The notes under the pieces were generated by a model. The model saw only the letters and a list, made by a program, of their open reading frames with translations, made no database searches and had not been told where the DNA came from. From JALENY01 sp036310185 (GTDB lineage: Bacteria > Bacillota > Clostridia > Lachnospirales > Lachnospiraceae): a stretch of DNA of 18,078 nucleotides. The DNA is taken from the NCBI GenBank assembly GCA_036310185.1, contig JAXJSH010000041.1:1-18078 (forward strand). The letters run 5' to 3'. Each line of letters starts with the position of its first letter. The stretch's first letter is position 1. Positions 1-7,154 of the stretch are shown piece after piece. Made by a program: the position numbers and the translations under genes.

Positions 1-49
1 GCAAAACATGAGAAAGCAGCCCGAATAGGGCGGATTTCGAATGTTTTTA

Positions 50-116
50 GGATTACGGGAGCATAAAATGCGGAGTAATCCGTAGGTATCAGGGGGGCAA
101 AATATCTTTTGACCCC
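50..116. repeat. Two consecutive inverted repeats (hairpins)
   Basis: Bases 50-56 (GGATTAC) are the reverse complement of 75-81 (GTAATCC), with an inner GCAT/ATGC pair around AAA. Bases 92-102 pair with 107-116 (AAAA/TTTT, C/G, one mismatch, GGGG/CCCC). Neither is followed directly by a T run, so they are not standard terminators. They may be parts of one structured RNA that ends at the terminator at about 212, or dispersed intergenic repeats. Function unknown. Confidence 0.45.
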
Positions 117-131
117 AACATCATGATATAT

Positions 132-212
132 AAAACAGCAGTTAGATTGTGAGAGATGGGATAAGGTGAGAGGGGCCCGTCTCATTTAACACAGTTAGAC
201 TGCTGTTTTTTT
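132..212 (+). terminator. Rho-independent terminator with long two-part stem
   Basis: Bases 132-142 (AAAACAGCAGT) pair perfectly with 199-209 (ACTGCTGTTTT), and a run of seven T follows at 206-212. Inside, GAGATGGG at 153-160 pairs with CCCGTCTC at 176-183 with one G-U pair, so the large loop is itself folded. It would end a transcript entering from the left and insulate the transporter promoter. The unusually long arm could also be a conditional attenuator, but I see no competing anti-terminator. Confidence 0.7.
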
Positions 213-270
213 GTGAATTGCAGCTTTTGTCCTTTTTTTTACTCTTAACTTACAGAAATTTAATCTAAAA

Positions 271-300
271 TTGACATACTGCTTTTTCGTATGCTACGAT
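271..300 (+). promoter_or_regulatory. Sigma-A-like promoter for the Na+/phosphate transporter
   Basis: A perfect -35 TTGACA at 271-276 is separated by 18 bases from TACGAT at 295-300, which is preceded by TGC (an extended -10). Transcription would start near 307, giving a leader of about 80 bases before the gene at 388. TTnACA-like hexamers at about 238, 249 and 259, plus the -35 itself at 271, fall at roughly 11-base steps and may be weak PhoP-type sites (see findings). Confidence 0.65.
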
Positions 301-387
301 TTTTTTCGGAGCGCAGGACAATTCGAAAGGATATTTTTTTCTGTGCGGGAAAGACTAATGTATGAATAAAGAGGAGAAAAGTAAATT

Positions 388-2028
388 ATGGGTATATCAG
401 ATATCTTAATGTTGCTGGGAGGTCTGGCGTTATTCCTGTATGGTATGTCAATGATGAGTGACGGCCTGGAGTCAACTGCTGGTAACAAGATGAAAGAGAT
501 TTTGGAGAAACTGACAGCAAACCGTTTTATGGGTGTTTTAGTTGGTGCGGTTATTACAGCGGTTATTCAGTCCTCTTCGGCAACGACGGTCATGGTAGTC
601 GGCTTTGTTAATTCAGGTCTTATGTCACTGAATCAGGCTGTATGGATTATCATGGGTGCCAATATTGGTACGACGATCACCGGTCAGTTGATTGCACTTG
701 ATATCGGAGCGATTGCACCGCTTATTGCTTTTGTTGGGGTGGCTCTGATTACATTTGTGAAGAGCGAAAAAGTTCGCAATATCAGCGGGATTTTTGCAGG
801 TCTCGGTATTCTGTTCATGGGTATGGGCATGATGAGTGATGCCATGGTGCCGCTGCGCGAATCAGAAGTATTTATAAACTTTATGTCCAACTTCAGCAAT
901 CCGGTAATTGGTATTCTGGTTGGTACACTTTTCACGGCGGTCATTCAGTCATCTTCTGCATCGGTTGGTATTTTGCAGGCGCTGGCATCCACCGGAATCA
1001 TACCGCTGTCCAGTGCCGTGTTTGTACTGTTTGGTACAAATATCGGTACCTGTATCACTGCGGTACTGGCTTCCATTGGTACAAAACCGAATGCAAAGAG
1101 AACGACTATGATCCATCTGATGTTCAACATCTTTGGTACCATTATTTTTACGGTATTTACGCTGGTAACACCGTTTGTCAGCTGGATGGAAGCATCCGCA
1201 CCGGGAAATCCGGTAGCACAGATTGCGAATGTGCATACGGTGTTTAATATTGTAACAACGGTTATCCTGCTTCCGTTTGGTTCTCTGATGGCAAAATTGA
1301 CCAAAGTCATTCTTCCGGAAACAGAGAAGGAAGAGGACAGTGTTCGCCGTCTGAAATACATTGCCCCATTTGAGACAAAGTATGTGATTGGTCATTCTGC
1401 TGTGGTTATTTCTCAGGTTGGAAATGAGATCAATCGTATGCTTGAGATGGTAAAGAAAAATCTGAATATGAGCTTTGAGGCTGCCATTGAGGGTAAATGT
1501 TCGGTGGAACTGGCGGGAGAGATCGAAGACCGGGAGGAATACATTGATTACCTGAATGTGGAAATTACAAAGTATATTTCCAAGCTTCTGTCTACAGATA
1601 TGCCGGCGCGCGATTATGTATGTATCAATAATTATTATACCATCTGCGGTAATCTGGAACGTATCGGTGATCATGCGGTGAATATTGAAGGATATGCAAA
1701 AAATCTGGAAAAGTGGAATCGTACTTTCTCTGAAACAGCTGTTTCACAGATTAAGCAAATGAAGGATGCGTGCGAGAAAACGCTGAATCGTCTTGTAAAT
1801 GTGACAGAAGAGAATAGTCAGAAAATTTTGGAAGATATTGCAAAGGACGAGCAGAAAATAGATGATATGGAAGAACGTTTCCGTGAACTGCAGCTGGAGC
1901 GTATGAAGGACGGCGGCTGTCAGCCGGAAGCAAGCCTGATCTTTGGCGAACTGCTTACGGACTTTGAACGTATCGGTGACCATGCACTGAATGTGGCTGA
2001 AAAATATCATGGAATGTATATTGTATAA
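388..2028 (+). CDS. Na+/phosphate cotransporter (NptA/PNaS family) with PhoU-like C-terminal domain
   Basis: A membrane carrier of 546 residues predicted to import inorganic phosphate with sodium. The N-terminal 310 residues are hydrophobic and hold the two inverted family repeats. Each has a QSSSA motif (residues 61-65 and 187-191) followed by a NIGT motif (about 92-95 and 218-221), the hallmark of the type II Na/Pi family. From about residue 330 to the end the protein is soluble and alpha-helical with two PhoU-like signatures (LERIGDHAVN and FERIGDHALN), a common fusion in Firmicutes thought to tune the carrier or sense phosphate status. Length is normal for this architecture. The ATG at 388 follows GAGGAG at 371-376. 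It has its own promoter (271-300) and terminator (2040-2067), so it is a single transcript. The next operon begins with a polyphosphate polymerase, which fits a phosphate-handling locus. Transport specificity is inferred from family. Confidence 0.93.
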   Translation: MGISDILMLLGGLALFLYGMSMMSDGLESTAGNKMKEILEKLTANRFMGVLVGAVITAVIQSSSATTVMVVGFVNSGLMSLNQAVWIIMGANIGTTITGQLIALDIGAIAPLIAFVGVALITFVKSEKVRNISGIFAGLGILFMGMGMMSDAMVPLRESEVFINFMSNFSNPVIGILVGTLFTAVIQSSSASVGILQALASTGIIPLSSAVFVLFGTNIGTCITAVLASIGTKPNAKRTTMIHLMFNIFGTIIFTVFTLVTPFVSWMEASAPGNPVAQIANVHTVFNIVTTVILLPFGSLMAKLTKVILPETEKEEDSVRRLKYIAPFETKYVIGHSAVVISQVGNEINRMLEMVKKNLNMSFEAAIEGKCSVELAGEIEDREEYIDYLNVEITKYISKLLSTDMPARDYVCINNYYTICGNLERIGDHAVNIEGYAKNLEKWNRTFSETAVSQIKQMKDACEKTLNRLVNVTEENSQKILEDIAKDEQKIDDMEERFRELQLERMKDGGCQPEASLIFGELLTDFERIGDHALNVAEKYHGMYIV

Positions 2029-2039
2029 ATTTTATTTTG

Positions 2040-2067
2040 GGCGGTGCACGAGGGTGCGCCGTCTTTT
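2040..2067 (+). terminator. Rho-independent terminator after the transporter gene
   Basis: GGCGGTGCAC (2040-2049) pairs with GTGCGCCGTC (2054-2063) around a GAGG loop, giving a ten-pair stem with two G-U pairs, followed by TTTT. It lies 11 bases after the stop codon. Confidence 0.8.
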
Positions 2068-2208
2068 GCATTTATAAGAAAAAATGTATTTTATAGATGA
2101 AATAGACTTCTGAACGGGATGCAAAGAGATTCATTCAGAAAATGATAGACTGTAATTGATTGAACACAGCAAAGAGAGCAGATACATGAGAGGTGTATGC
2201 CTGTTTTA

Positions 2209-2264
2209 TTCACAAAAATTTACAGTTCACAGAATTTACACAAATTTTGCAAAGTACAATCACA
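2209..2264 (+). promoter_or_regulatory. Array of TTnACA direct repeats, PhoP-box-like
   Basis: Upstream of the polyphosphate polymerase gene the hexamers TTCACA (2209), TTTACA (2219), TTCACA (2226) and TTTACA (2235) occur in direct orientation, followed by degenerate TTTGCA (2246) and ATCACA (2259). A 16-base unit at 2209-2224 is nearly repeated at 2226-2240. Binding sites of the phosphate-starvation regulator PhoP in Bacillus and relatives are direct repeats of TT(A/C/T)ACA-like hexamers separated by about 5 bases, and the resemblance is clear. A possible -10 (TATGAT, 2274-2279) follows without a good -35, as expected for an activator-dependent promoter. Regulation by PhoP is inferred. Confidence 0.45.
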
Positions 2265-2308
2265 ACTTTTATGTATGATAACCTTATAAAATGAAAGGGA
2301 GCATGCAG

Positions 2309-3052
2309 GTGGGAAAATATAATAGTGTTTTTCAGAGAATTGAGAAAAAATATGTTTTGACAAAGGAACAGTATCCTGCTTTTCTGGAACGTATTGCACC
2401 ATATATGACACTGGATCAGTATGGTTATCATGCAATCTGCAATATTTACTATGATACGGAAGAGGACGAGCTGATTCGCCGTTCTATGGAAAAGCCAAGG
2501 TATAAGGAAAAGCTGAGGCTTCGGACCTATGGTGTGGCAACGCCGGATCAGGAAGCCTTTGTGGAAATTAAGAAAAAATACGAAAAGGTCGTATACAAAA
2601 GAAGGGTTGCCCTTCCGTATAAGGATGCAGTTCGATATCTGAATCATGGAATTCATCCGGAAAAAAGCAGTCAGATCCTGAAGGAAATCGATTATTTTAT
2701 GAAATTTTATCATCCGTATCCGAAACTTTTTCTGGCCTATGACAGAGAGGCATTTTTCGGAAACGAGGATCCGGATTTCCGATTGACCATCGATCATAAT
2801 ATTCGCTACAGGGAAGATAATCTGGATCTGACGGCAGGCGATCAGGGTGAACTTTATTTTGAGAACGATGAAAAGATCCTGGAAATTAAGGTGGCTCAGT
2901 CATTTCCAATGTGGCTGACGGAAATACTGGCGGATCTCAAGATTTATCCCAATTCTTTTTCAAAGTATGGAAGTATTTTTACAAAGACACATTTACATAG
3001 TGAAAACGATGGGGGAGAAGTTCCGTATCGTTTTGTTTCAGGAGGAGTATAA
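2309..3052 (+). CDS. VTC-domain polyphosphate polymerase-like protein
   Basis: A soluble protein of about 247 residues of the VTC/triphosphate-tunnel family, whose eukaryotic member Vtc4 builds polyphosphate from ATP. The sequence shows the expected alternation of charged beta strands lining a tunnel: FQRIEKKYVL near the start, then KEKLRLRTYG, FVEIKKKYEK, KRRVALPY, LAYDREAFFG, a DHNIRYR strand and EIKVAQ near the end, then the closing helix ending NSFSKYGS. The Arg/Lys residues would bind phosphates and the Glu residues a metal. The frame is open from an ATG at 2291 that has no ribosome binding site; GTG at 2309, seven bases after AAGGGAG, matches the usual family N-terminus and is preferred. 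The gene lies 3 bases before a DUF4956-type gene, the usual partner of bacterial VTC proteins, and follows Pho-box-like repeats. Polymerase activity is inferred from family. Confidence 0.9.
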   Translation: MGKYNSVFQRIEKKYVLTKEQYPAFLERIAPYMTLDQYGYHAICNIYYDTEEDELIRRSMEKPRYKEKLRLRTYGVATPDQEAFVEIKKKYEKVVYKRRVALPYKDAVRYLNHGIHPEKSSQILKEIDYFMKFYHPYPKLFLAYDREAFFGNEDPDFRLTIDHNIRYREDNLDLTAGDQGELYFENDEKILEIKVAQSFPMWLTEILADLKIYPNSFSKYGSIFTKTHLHSENDGGEVPYRFVSGGV

Positions 3053-3055
3053 AAA

Positions 3056-3443
3056 ATGTTTACAAGTGTGATTGATACAAGTTCAGGAAGTGTTTCTGTG
3101 GAAAGTGCTCTGCTTTGTACAGGGGCAGCACTTATTTTGGGTATTCATGAATGTATTTTTTGCAATGGCAGTCGGTCTGGCCTGTGGTATGGGACAGCTG
3201 GTTTTTGCAGCAATTGTGACGGTTATTATTTCACTTGCTATGCTGATTCTGACCAAAAGCCGTTTCGGTGAGAAACGGGGAGACTGGAAACATTTGAAAA
3301 TCGTGATTCCGGAAAATCTGGATTACCATATTATTTTAAAAGATGTTCGTAAGGAGAAAGAAATGATCGATGAGATTCGCTGCAGAAACGGCAATCTCTC
3401 AATTACCTGCGGCAGACGGGTTCAGGATGGACTGGAATTGTAG
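3056..3443 (+). pseudogene. DUF4956 membrane protein gene, frameshifted with two internal deletions
   Basis: The reading frame from ATG 3056 (good GGAGGAG at 3041-3047) encodes a typical DUF4956 start (MFTSVIDTSSGSVSV, then a membrane helix ending LILGI) but runs into unrelated residues after about 3143. Family sequence resumes in another frame at about 3156 (FFAMAVGLACGMG), continues through a membrane helix to IPENLDY, then jumps at about 3326 directly to the family's last segment (HIILKD to CGRR) and ends at 3443. Intact relatives are, from memory, about 220 residues; only about 125 are represented. Missing are roughly 65-70 residues (second and third helices and the FRSVPG-type core) and about 25-30 residues before the last strand. 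A T6 run at 3156-3161 is a possible slippage site. The upstream VTC gene and downstream lipoprotein gene are intact. Likely non-functional; assembly error is the alternative. Confidence 0.75.
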
Positions 3444-3454
3444 GAGGCATACAA

Positions 3455-5695
3455 ATGAAAAGAAAAAATGTGCAGAAACTGCTGGCTCTGGTGATAAGCG
3501 GCTGTATGGTTTTGGGCGGCTGCGGAAAATCTTCTGATACTGCAGCGGAAGCAAATCAGGATAGTACGGCATCTGAGCAGGAAACAGATGGCAGCAGTAC
3601 CCAGGAGCCTGCATCGACACTTAAAGTCACCGCTGATATGGCGGATTTTAAAGATGATGATGTATATGAAGACTGGAAGAGCGGTACATATACGGATATT
3701 TCACTGGAGGGCGATTCTGCCAAAGCCGGGGAAAACGGAACCGGTACAACGATTAAGGGCAGCGTGATCACCATTAACCAGAGCGGGACATATGTATTTT
3801 CCGGCACTTTGGAAGATGGACAGATTGTTGTAGATGTGGATGACACAGAAAAAGTCCGTATTGTTCTGAATGGTGCGGATATAAACTGTTCAGCCGGGCC
3901 GGCTGTTTTGTGCACAGATGCGGATAAACTGATTATTTCGCTGGAAGATGGAACGGAAAATAAGCTGTCTGACGGAAAAGAGTATACGTCAGAAGATTAT
4001 ACCGCAGCGGTATACAGTAAGGCAGATCTGGTTTTTAACGGAACCGGTACCCTTACAGTACAGGCTAATTATAACAATGGTATTCAGAGCAAAGATGATC
4101 TGCGTATTATGGAGGGTGTGTACAACATAACCAGTGCGGATGATGGTCTGGTGGGAAAAGACAAGGTCGCTGTTAAAGATGGCACCTTTACCATTACCTC
4201 AGAGGGCGATGGAATAAAATCCACCAACGATGTAGATGAGGAAAAAGGTTTTATCTATATTGGGGATGGAAAATTTACCATTGAATCCGGAGCGGATGGC
4301 ATTCAGGCTGAGACCGGAATGTTGATTGAAGGCGGTGAGTTTTCTATTGTGGCAGACGGCGGTGCAGAAAATGCTGTTTCAACAGGCAATGCAATGGGGC
4401 AGTTTATGTCACGGGAGAACAGAAAACAGGCAGAAACCGTAAGTCAGACGGATGATAGAAATGGGCAGCAATCCGCATCTGCAGAAAGTGCAGAGGCAGA
4501 AGAAACAGGAAGCAAAGGAATTAAGGCGGTTGGCTGTCTGGATATTACCGGGGGAACTTTTGTGATTGATGCTTCGGATGACACACTGCATACAAATTAT
4601 GCGATGACCATTGATGATGGTGATTTTACATTGACTGCCGGCGATGATGCGGTGCATGCGGATGAGCAGATGGTGTTAAATGGCGGCACTTTTATGATTC
4701 CACAGTGTGTGGAAGGTCTGGAAAGTGCAGACTTGACGATCAATGGCGGGGAATATGATATTACGGCTTCGGATGATGCAATCAATGGTGCCGGCGGAGA
4801 AAAAACAGATTCGGATATGACAGGTCAGATGCCTGGAGGCGGAACCATGCCGGAAGATATGGAAATACCGGAAGGCGGAGAAATGCCGGAGGGCATGGAA
4901 ATACCGGAAGGCGGAGAAATGCCGGAGGGCATGGAAATACCAGAAGGCGGAGAGATGCCGGAGGGCATGGAAATACCGGAAGGCGGAGAAATGCCGGAGG
5001 GTATGGAAATACCAGAAGCCGGAGAAATGCCAGAGGGTATGGAAATACCAGAAGCCGGAGAAATGCCGGAGGGCATGGAAATACCAGAAGATGCAGAAAT
5101 GCCCCAGGGTGGCCGGATGCAGGGACGAGGCGGAAATATGTCTCAGGGCAATATGAATTCGGGTGGAACCACAGGTGATACAGAAACAGCCCCGGCGGAA
5201 GGAAAGCAGGGTGACTGGGGACAAAAGGATATGGGCGGCGGAATGGGTATGCTCAGCACTTCCAGCGGAACCCTCACGATTACAGGCGGTTATATTGTGG
5301 CCCGCAGCAGCGGTGACGGCATTGACGTAAATGGAAGTGTGTATATGACCGGCGGAACGGTAATTGTGGAAGGTCCCGAAAATGATGGGAATGCAGCATT
5401 GGATTATGATTATTCCTTTGTAGTGGATGGGGGTACATTTACTGCAGTGGGAAGTTCTGGTATGATGCAGACCATTTCTTCTGAGTCCCAGATCACATTC
5501 TTCACAGCTGTTTTTAATGAACAGCAGGCGAATCAGACTGTAACGGTAAAAGATGCCCAAGGTAATGTTGTTACAGAATACACGCCTTCAAAAGTTTATG
5601 AGAGTCTGATTTTTGCTTCTGAGGATCTGGTGGAAGGTGAGAACTATCAGATTTATGCAGGTGAGACATTACTGGCAGAAGTTACGGCAGAATAA
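3455..5695 (+). CDS. Cthe_2159-type beta-helix carbohydrate-binding lipoprotein with 12-residue repeats
   Basis: A secreted lipoprotein of 746 residues. The N-terminus is a basic, hydrophobic signal with lipobox LGGC (lipidated Cys23), followed by a Ser/Glu/Thr-rich stalk to about residue 50. From about 60 on, short strands recur with motifs such as DGLVGKDKVAVKDGTFTI, GIKAVGCLDITGGTF, DDAVHADEQMVLNGGTF and DGIDVNGSVYMTGGTV. This is the rung pattern of the Cthe_2159/DUF4353 beta-helix family, whose founding member binds acidic polysaccharides with calcium. Two insertions break the helix: a polar stretch at about 310-350, and residues 465-548 with seven tandem units related to MPEGMEIPEGGE, flanked by Gly/Met/Gln-rich sequence. 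The last 70 residues look like a small beta domain. RBS TAGGAGG overlaps the end of the DUF4956 remnant, 12 bases upstream. The ligand is not determinable here; the protein should sit on the outer face of the membrane or in the wall. Confidence 0.85.
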   Translation: MKRKNVQKLLALVISGCMVLGGCGKSSDTAAEANQDSTASEQETDGSSTQEPASTLKVTADMADFKDDDVYEDWKSGTYTDISLEGDSAKAGENGTGTTIKGSVITINQSGTYVFSGTLEDGQIVVDVDDTEKVRIVLNGADINCSAGPAVLCTDADKLIISLEDGTENKLSDGKEYTSEDYTAAVYSKADLVFNGTGTLTVQANYNNGIQSKDDLRIMEGVYNITSADDGLVGKDKVAVKDGTFTITSEGDGIKSTNDVDEEKGFIYIGDGKFTIESGADGIQAETGMLIEGGEFSIVADGGAENAVSTGNAMGQFMSRENRKQAETVSQTDDRNGQQSASAESAEAEETGSKGIKAVGCLDITGGTFVIDASDDTLHTNYAMTIDDGDFTLTAGDDAVHADEQMVLNGGTFMIPQCVEGLESADLTINGGEYDITASDDAINGAGGEKTDSDMTGQMPGGGTMPEDMEIPEGGEMPEGMEIPEGGEMPEGMEIPEGGEMPEGMEIPEGGEMPEGMEIPEAGEMPEGMEIPEAGEMPEGMEIPEDAEMPQGGRMQGRGGNMSQGNMNSGGTTGDTETAPAEGKQGDWGQKDMGGGMGMLSTSSGTLTITGGYIVARSSGDGIDVNGSVYMTGGTVIVEGPENDGNAALDYDYSFVVDGGTFTAVGSSGMMQTISSESQITFFTAVFNEQQANQTVTVKDAQGNVVTEYTPSKVYESLIFASEDLVEGENYQIYAGETLLAEVTAE
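4847..5098 (+). repeat. Seven tandem 36-bp repeats within the lipoprotein gene
   Basis: Seven in-frame 36-base units each encode a variant of MPEGMEIPEGGE. Unit 1 has MPED, units 5-6 end EAGE, and unit 7 ends EDAE. Differences between units are mostly silent changes (CCG/CCA, GGC/GGT, GAA/GAG), so the units are recent or homogenised copies. The peptide is strongly acidic with Met at positions 1 and 5, Pro at 2 and 8, and no aromatic or basic residue. A partial eighth unit (MPQG) follows. Copy number could change by slippage or recombination without breaking the frame. Confidence 0.95.
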
Positions 5696-5741
5696 GAAAA
5701 CCGGGCAAATATAAAGAAAAATAAGTGAAACCACAAATGAT

Positions 5742-5798
5742 AATCCCTTTAAAACGGTTGAGAGTAAGATCTTTCAGTCTGTTTTGGAGGGATTTTTT
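5742..5798 (+). terminator. Rho-independent terminator after the VTC/lipoprotein operon
   Basis: Bases 5742-5755 pair with 5781-5794 over 14 positions (two G-U), and the loop can fold further (TTGAGAG with CTTTCAG). A T run ends at 5798. It separates the surface/polyphosphate operon from the tetrapyrrole operon. Confidence 0.75.
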
Positions 5799-5857
5799 GC
5801 TGCAGTATTTTACAGAAATCACTGTTTTAATGGAAATAGGTCTTTGAAACCTGGAAC

Positions 5858-5885
5858 TTGATTTTTAAGATGGCTATGTTATCAT
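5858..5885 (+). promoter_or_regulatory. Sigma-A-like promoter of the tetrapyrrole operon
   Basis: TTGATT (5858-5863), a 16-base spacer and TATCAT (5880-5885) preceded by TGT, an extended -10. Transcription would start near 5892, leaving a leader of only about 20 bases before hemA. There is thus no room for a riboswitch between promoter and gene. Confidence 0.5.
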
Positions 5886-5912
5886 TAAACACACGGGAGG
5901 CTTTATAATGGT

Positions 5913-7154
5913 ATGAATATCTGCATGATTGGAATTGACTATAAAAAAGCGGATCTGGATGTGCGAGGCTTTTTTTCTTTTACAAAAAAAAGCGCGGTTT
6001 CTGCTATGGAAAAGCTGTGTCAGCTGCCCAGGGTGCAGGGATGTGTCATTCTCTCAACCTGTAATCGTACGGAAATATGGCTGGATACAGATGCCGGGGA
6101 TATGGAGCTTGCATGGACGGTGTATAAAGAATGGTGCACATGGAAAGGCATTGAGGAAAAACAATATCGGGATGTGTTTGTACATCGGGAACAGCAGGAT
6201 GCGGTGAAGCATCTTTTTTGGCTGACCAGCGGTATGAAGTCCAGGATTCTTGGGGAGGATCAGATTCTTTCCCAGGTGAAAGACGCACTTTTGCTGTCAC
6301 GGGAAAATGGCTTTGTAAATAATACATTGGAAGTATTGTTTCGGCTGGCAGTTACAGCCGGAAAAAAAGTAAAAACCCAGGTAGCTTTTCCACATAGGAA
6401 TACATCGGCTGTGGAAAAAGCGGTTGATCTGCTGAGACAGTGTGGATATGAGATAAAGAATAAGCGCTGTATGGTAATCGGAAACGGTCAGATGGGGCTT
6501 CTGGCCGCACGGGCTTTTCGGGATGCGGGTGCAGATGTGTGGATGACCGTCCGTGCCTATCGGCATGGGCAGGTGGAAGTTCCGGAGGGCTGTGATAAAA
6601 TTCCTTTTGAGACAAGGGCAGAATATATTGATAAATGTGATTATATCGTGGGGGCAACTTCCAGTCCCCACTATGTTATGACAAGAAATCTGTTTGAACA
6701 TTACGGGTATCGTCAGGGTCTGGTTTTGATTGATCTGGCGGTACCGCGGGATGTGGAAGAATCTGTGAGGGAGATGGATGGAATTCGCCTGTATGATATT
6801 GATGCTTTCTCTGCCGGAATTGAAAATGAAAAGGAGATGCAGGCCATTGTGGACGCAGAACTTCTTTTGCAGGAAGAAATGGAAGCTTTTTATCATTGGC
6901 TGGATGGCAGGGAACTGGTTCCGCGGATGGAGCTTCTGAAACAGGAGATGGCGGAAGATATGATTGTGCGAATGCAGAAAAAGGTAAGAAAGCTGTCTGC
7001 CTCCGAACACGAAAAAGAAAATCTTTTGGAAAATATGGAACAGGCGGCGCGGAAGGCAGTGAATAAAACATTATTTGGTCTAAAACATTATCTGACACAG
7101 GATGAATTTCAGCGATGTCTGGAAGGACTGGAGCAGTTGTATGGAGAAGAGTAA
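5913..7154 (+). CDS. hemA: Glutamyl-tRNA reductase
   Basis: A 413-residue enzyme that reduces glutamyl-tRNA(Glu) with NADPH to glutamate-1-semialdehyde, the first step of C5-pathway tetrapyrrole synthesis. The catalytic cysteine is Cys50 in LSTCNRTE. GEDQILSQVKDA (114-125) is the conserved substrate-domain motif, VIGNGQMG (188-195) is the NADPH-binding loop, and the Glu/Lys-rich last 90 residues form the dimerisation helix bundle. The N-terminal GIDYKKADLDVR replaces the more common GxNHKTAPxxxR, as in divergent clostridial members. Start: GGGAGG (5895-5900) lies 7 bases before an ATG at 5908 that opens a two-codon frame (ATG GTA TGA); the true start is the overlapping ATG at 5913. It is first in a six-gene operon that contains its partner hemL. 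The next gene starts 14 bases before its stop, so translation is probably coupled. Confidence 0.95.
   Translation: MNICMIGIDYKKADLDVRGFFSFTKKSAVSAMEKLCQLPRVQGCVILSTCNRTEIWLDTDAGDMELAWTVYKEWCTWKGIEEKQYRDVFVHREQQDAVKHLFWLTSGMKSRILGEDQILSQVKDALLLSRENGFVNNTLEVLFRLAVTAGKKVKTQVAFPHRNTSAVEKAVDLLRQCGYEIKNKRCMVIGNGQMGLLAARAFRDAGADVWMTVRAYRHGQVEVPEGCDKIPFETRAEYIDKCDYIVGATSSPHYVMTRNLFEHYGYRQGLVLIDLAVPRDVEESVREMDGIRLYDIDAFSAGIENEKEMQAIVDAELLLQEEMEAFYHWLDGRELVPRMELLKQEMAEDMIVRMQKKVRKLSASEHEKENLLENMEQAARKAVNKTLFGLKHYLTQDEFQRCLEGLEQLYGEE

Larger units (their letters stand above)
1..387. other. 387-base non-coding lead-in with hairpins, terminator and promoter
   Basis: No convincing gene lies here. Reading left to right there is a hairpin at 50-81 (GGATTAC pairs with GTAATCC, with an inner GCAT/ATGC), a second at 92-116 (GGGGGGCAAAA against TTTTGACCCC, one mismatch), a long terminator hairpin at 132-212, a T-rich spacer, and a sigma-A-like promoter at 271-300 that serves the transporter gene. 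An open frame covers bases 1-66, but it is too short to call a gene end. The three hairpins in a row, ending in a T run, could be the 3' part of an upstream transcript or of a small structured RNA. I recognise no known RNA family. Confidence 0.6.

Noticed and set aside
1..66. Open frame on the + strand ending in TAA at 64-66, possibly the end of an upstream gene
   Set aside because: Only 21 codons, no recognised motif, and a hairpin (50-81) overlaps the stop; a run this long without stops is likely by chance.
4676..5560. Long minus-strand open frame (294 codons) and an 83-codon one across the lipoprotein repeats
   Set aside because: They arise because the 36-base repeat lacks stops on the opposite strand; residue composition is biased and no ribosome site or domain is seen.
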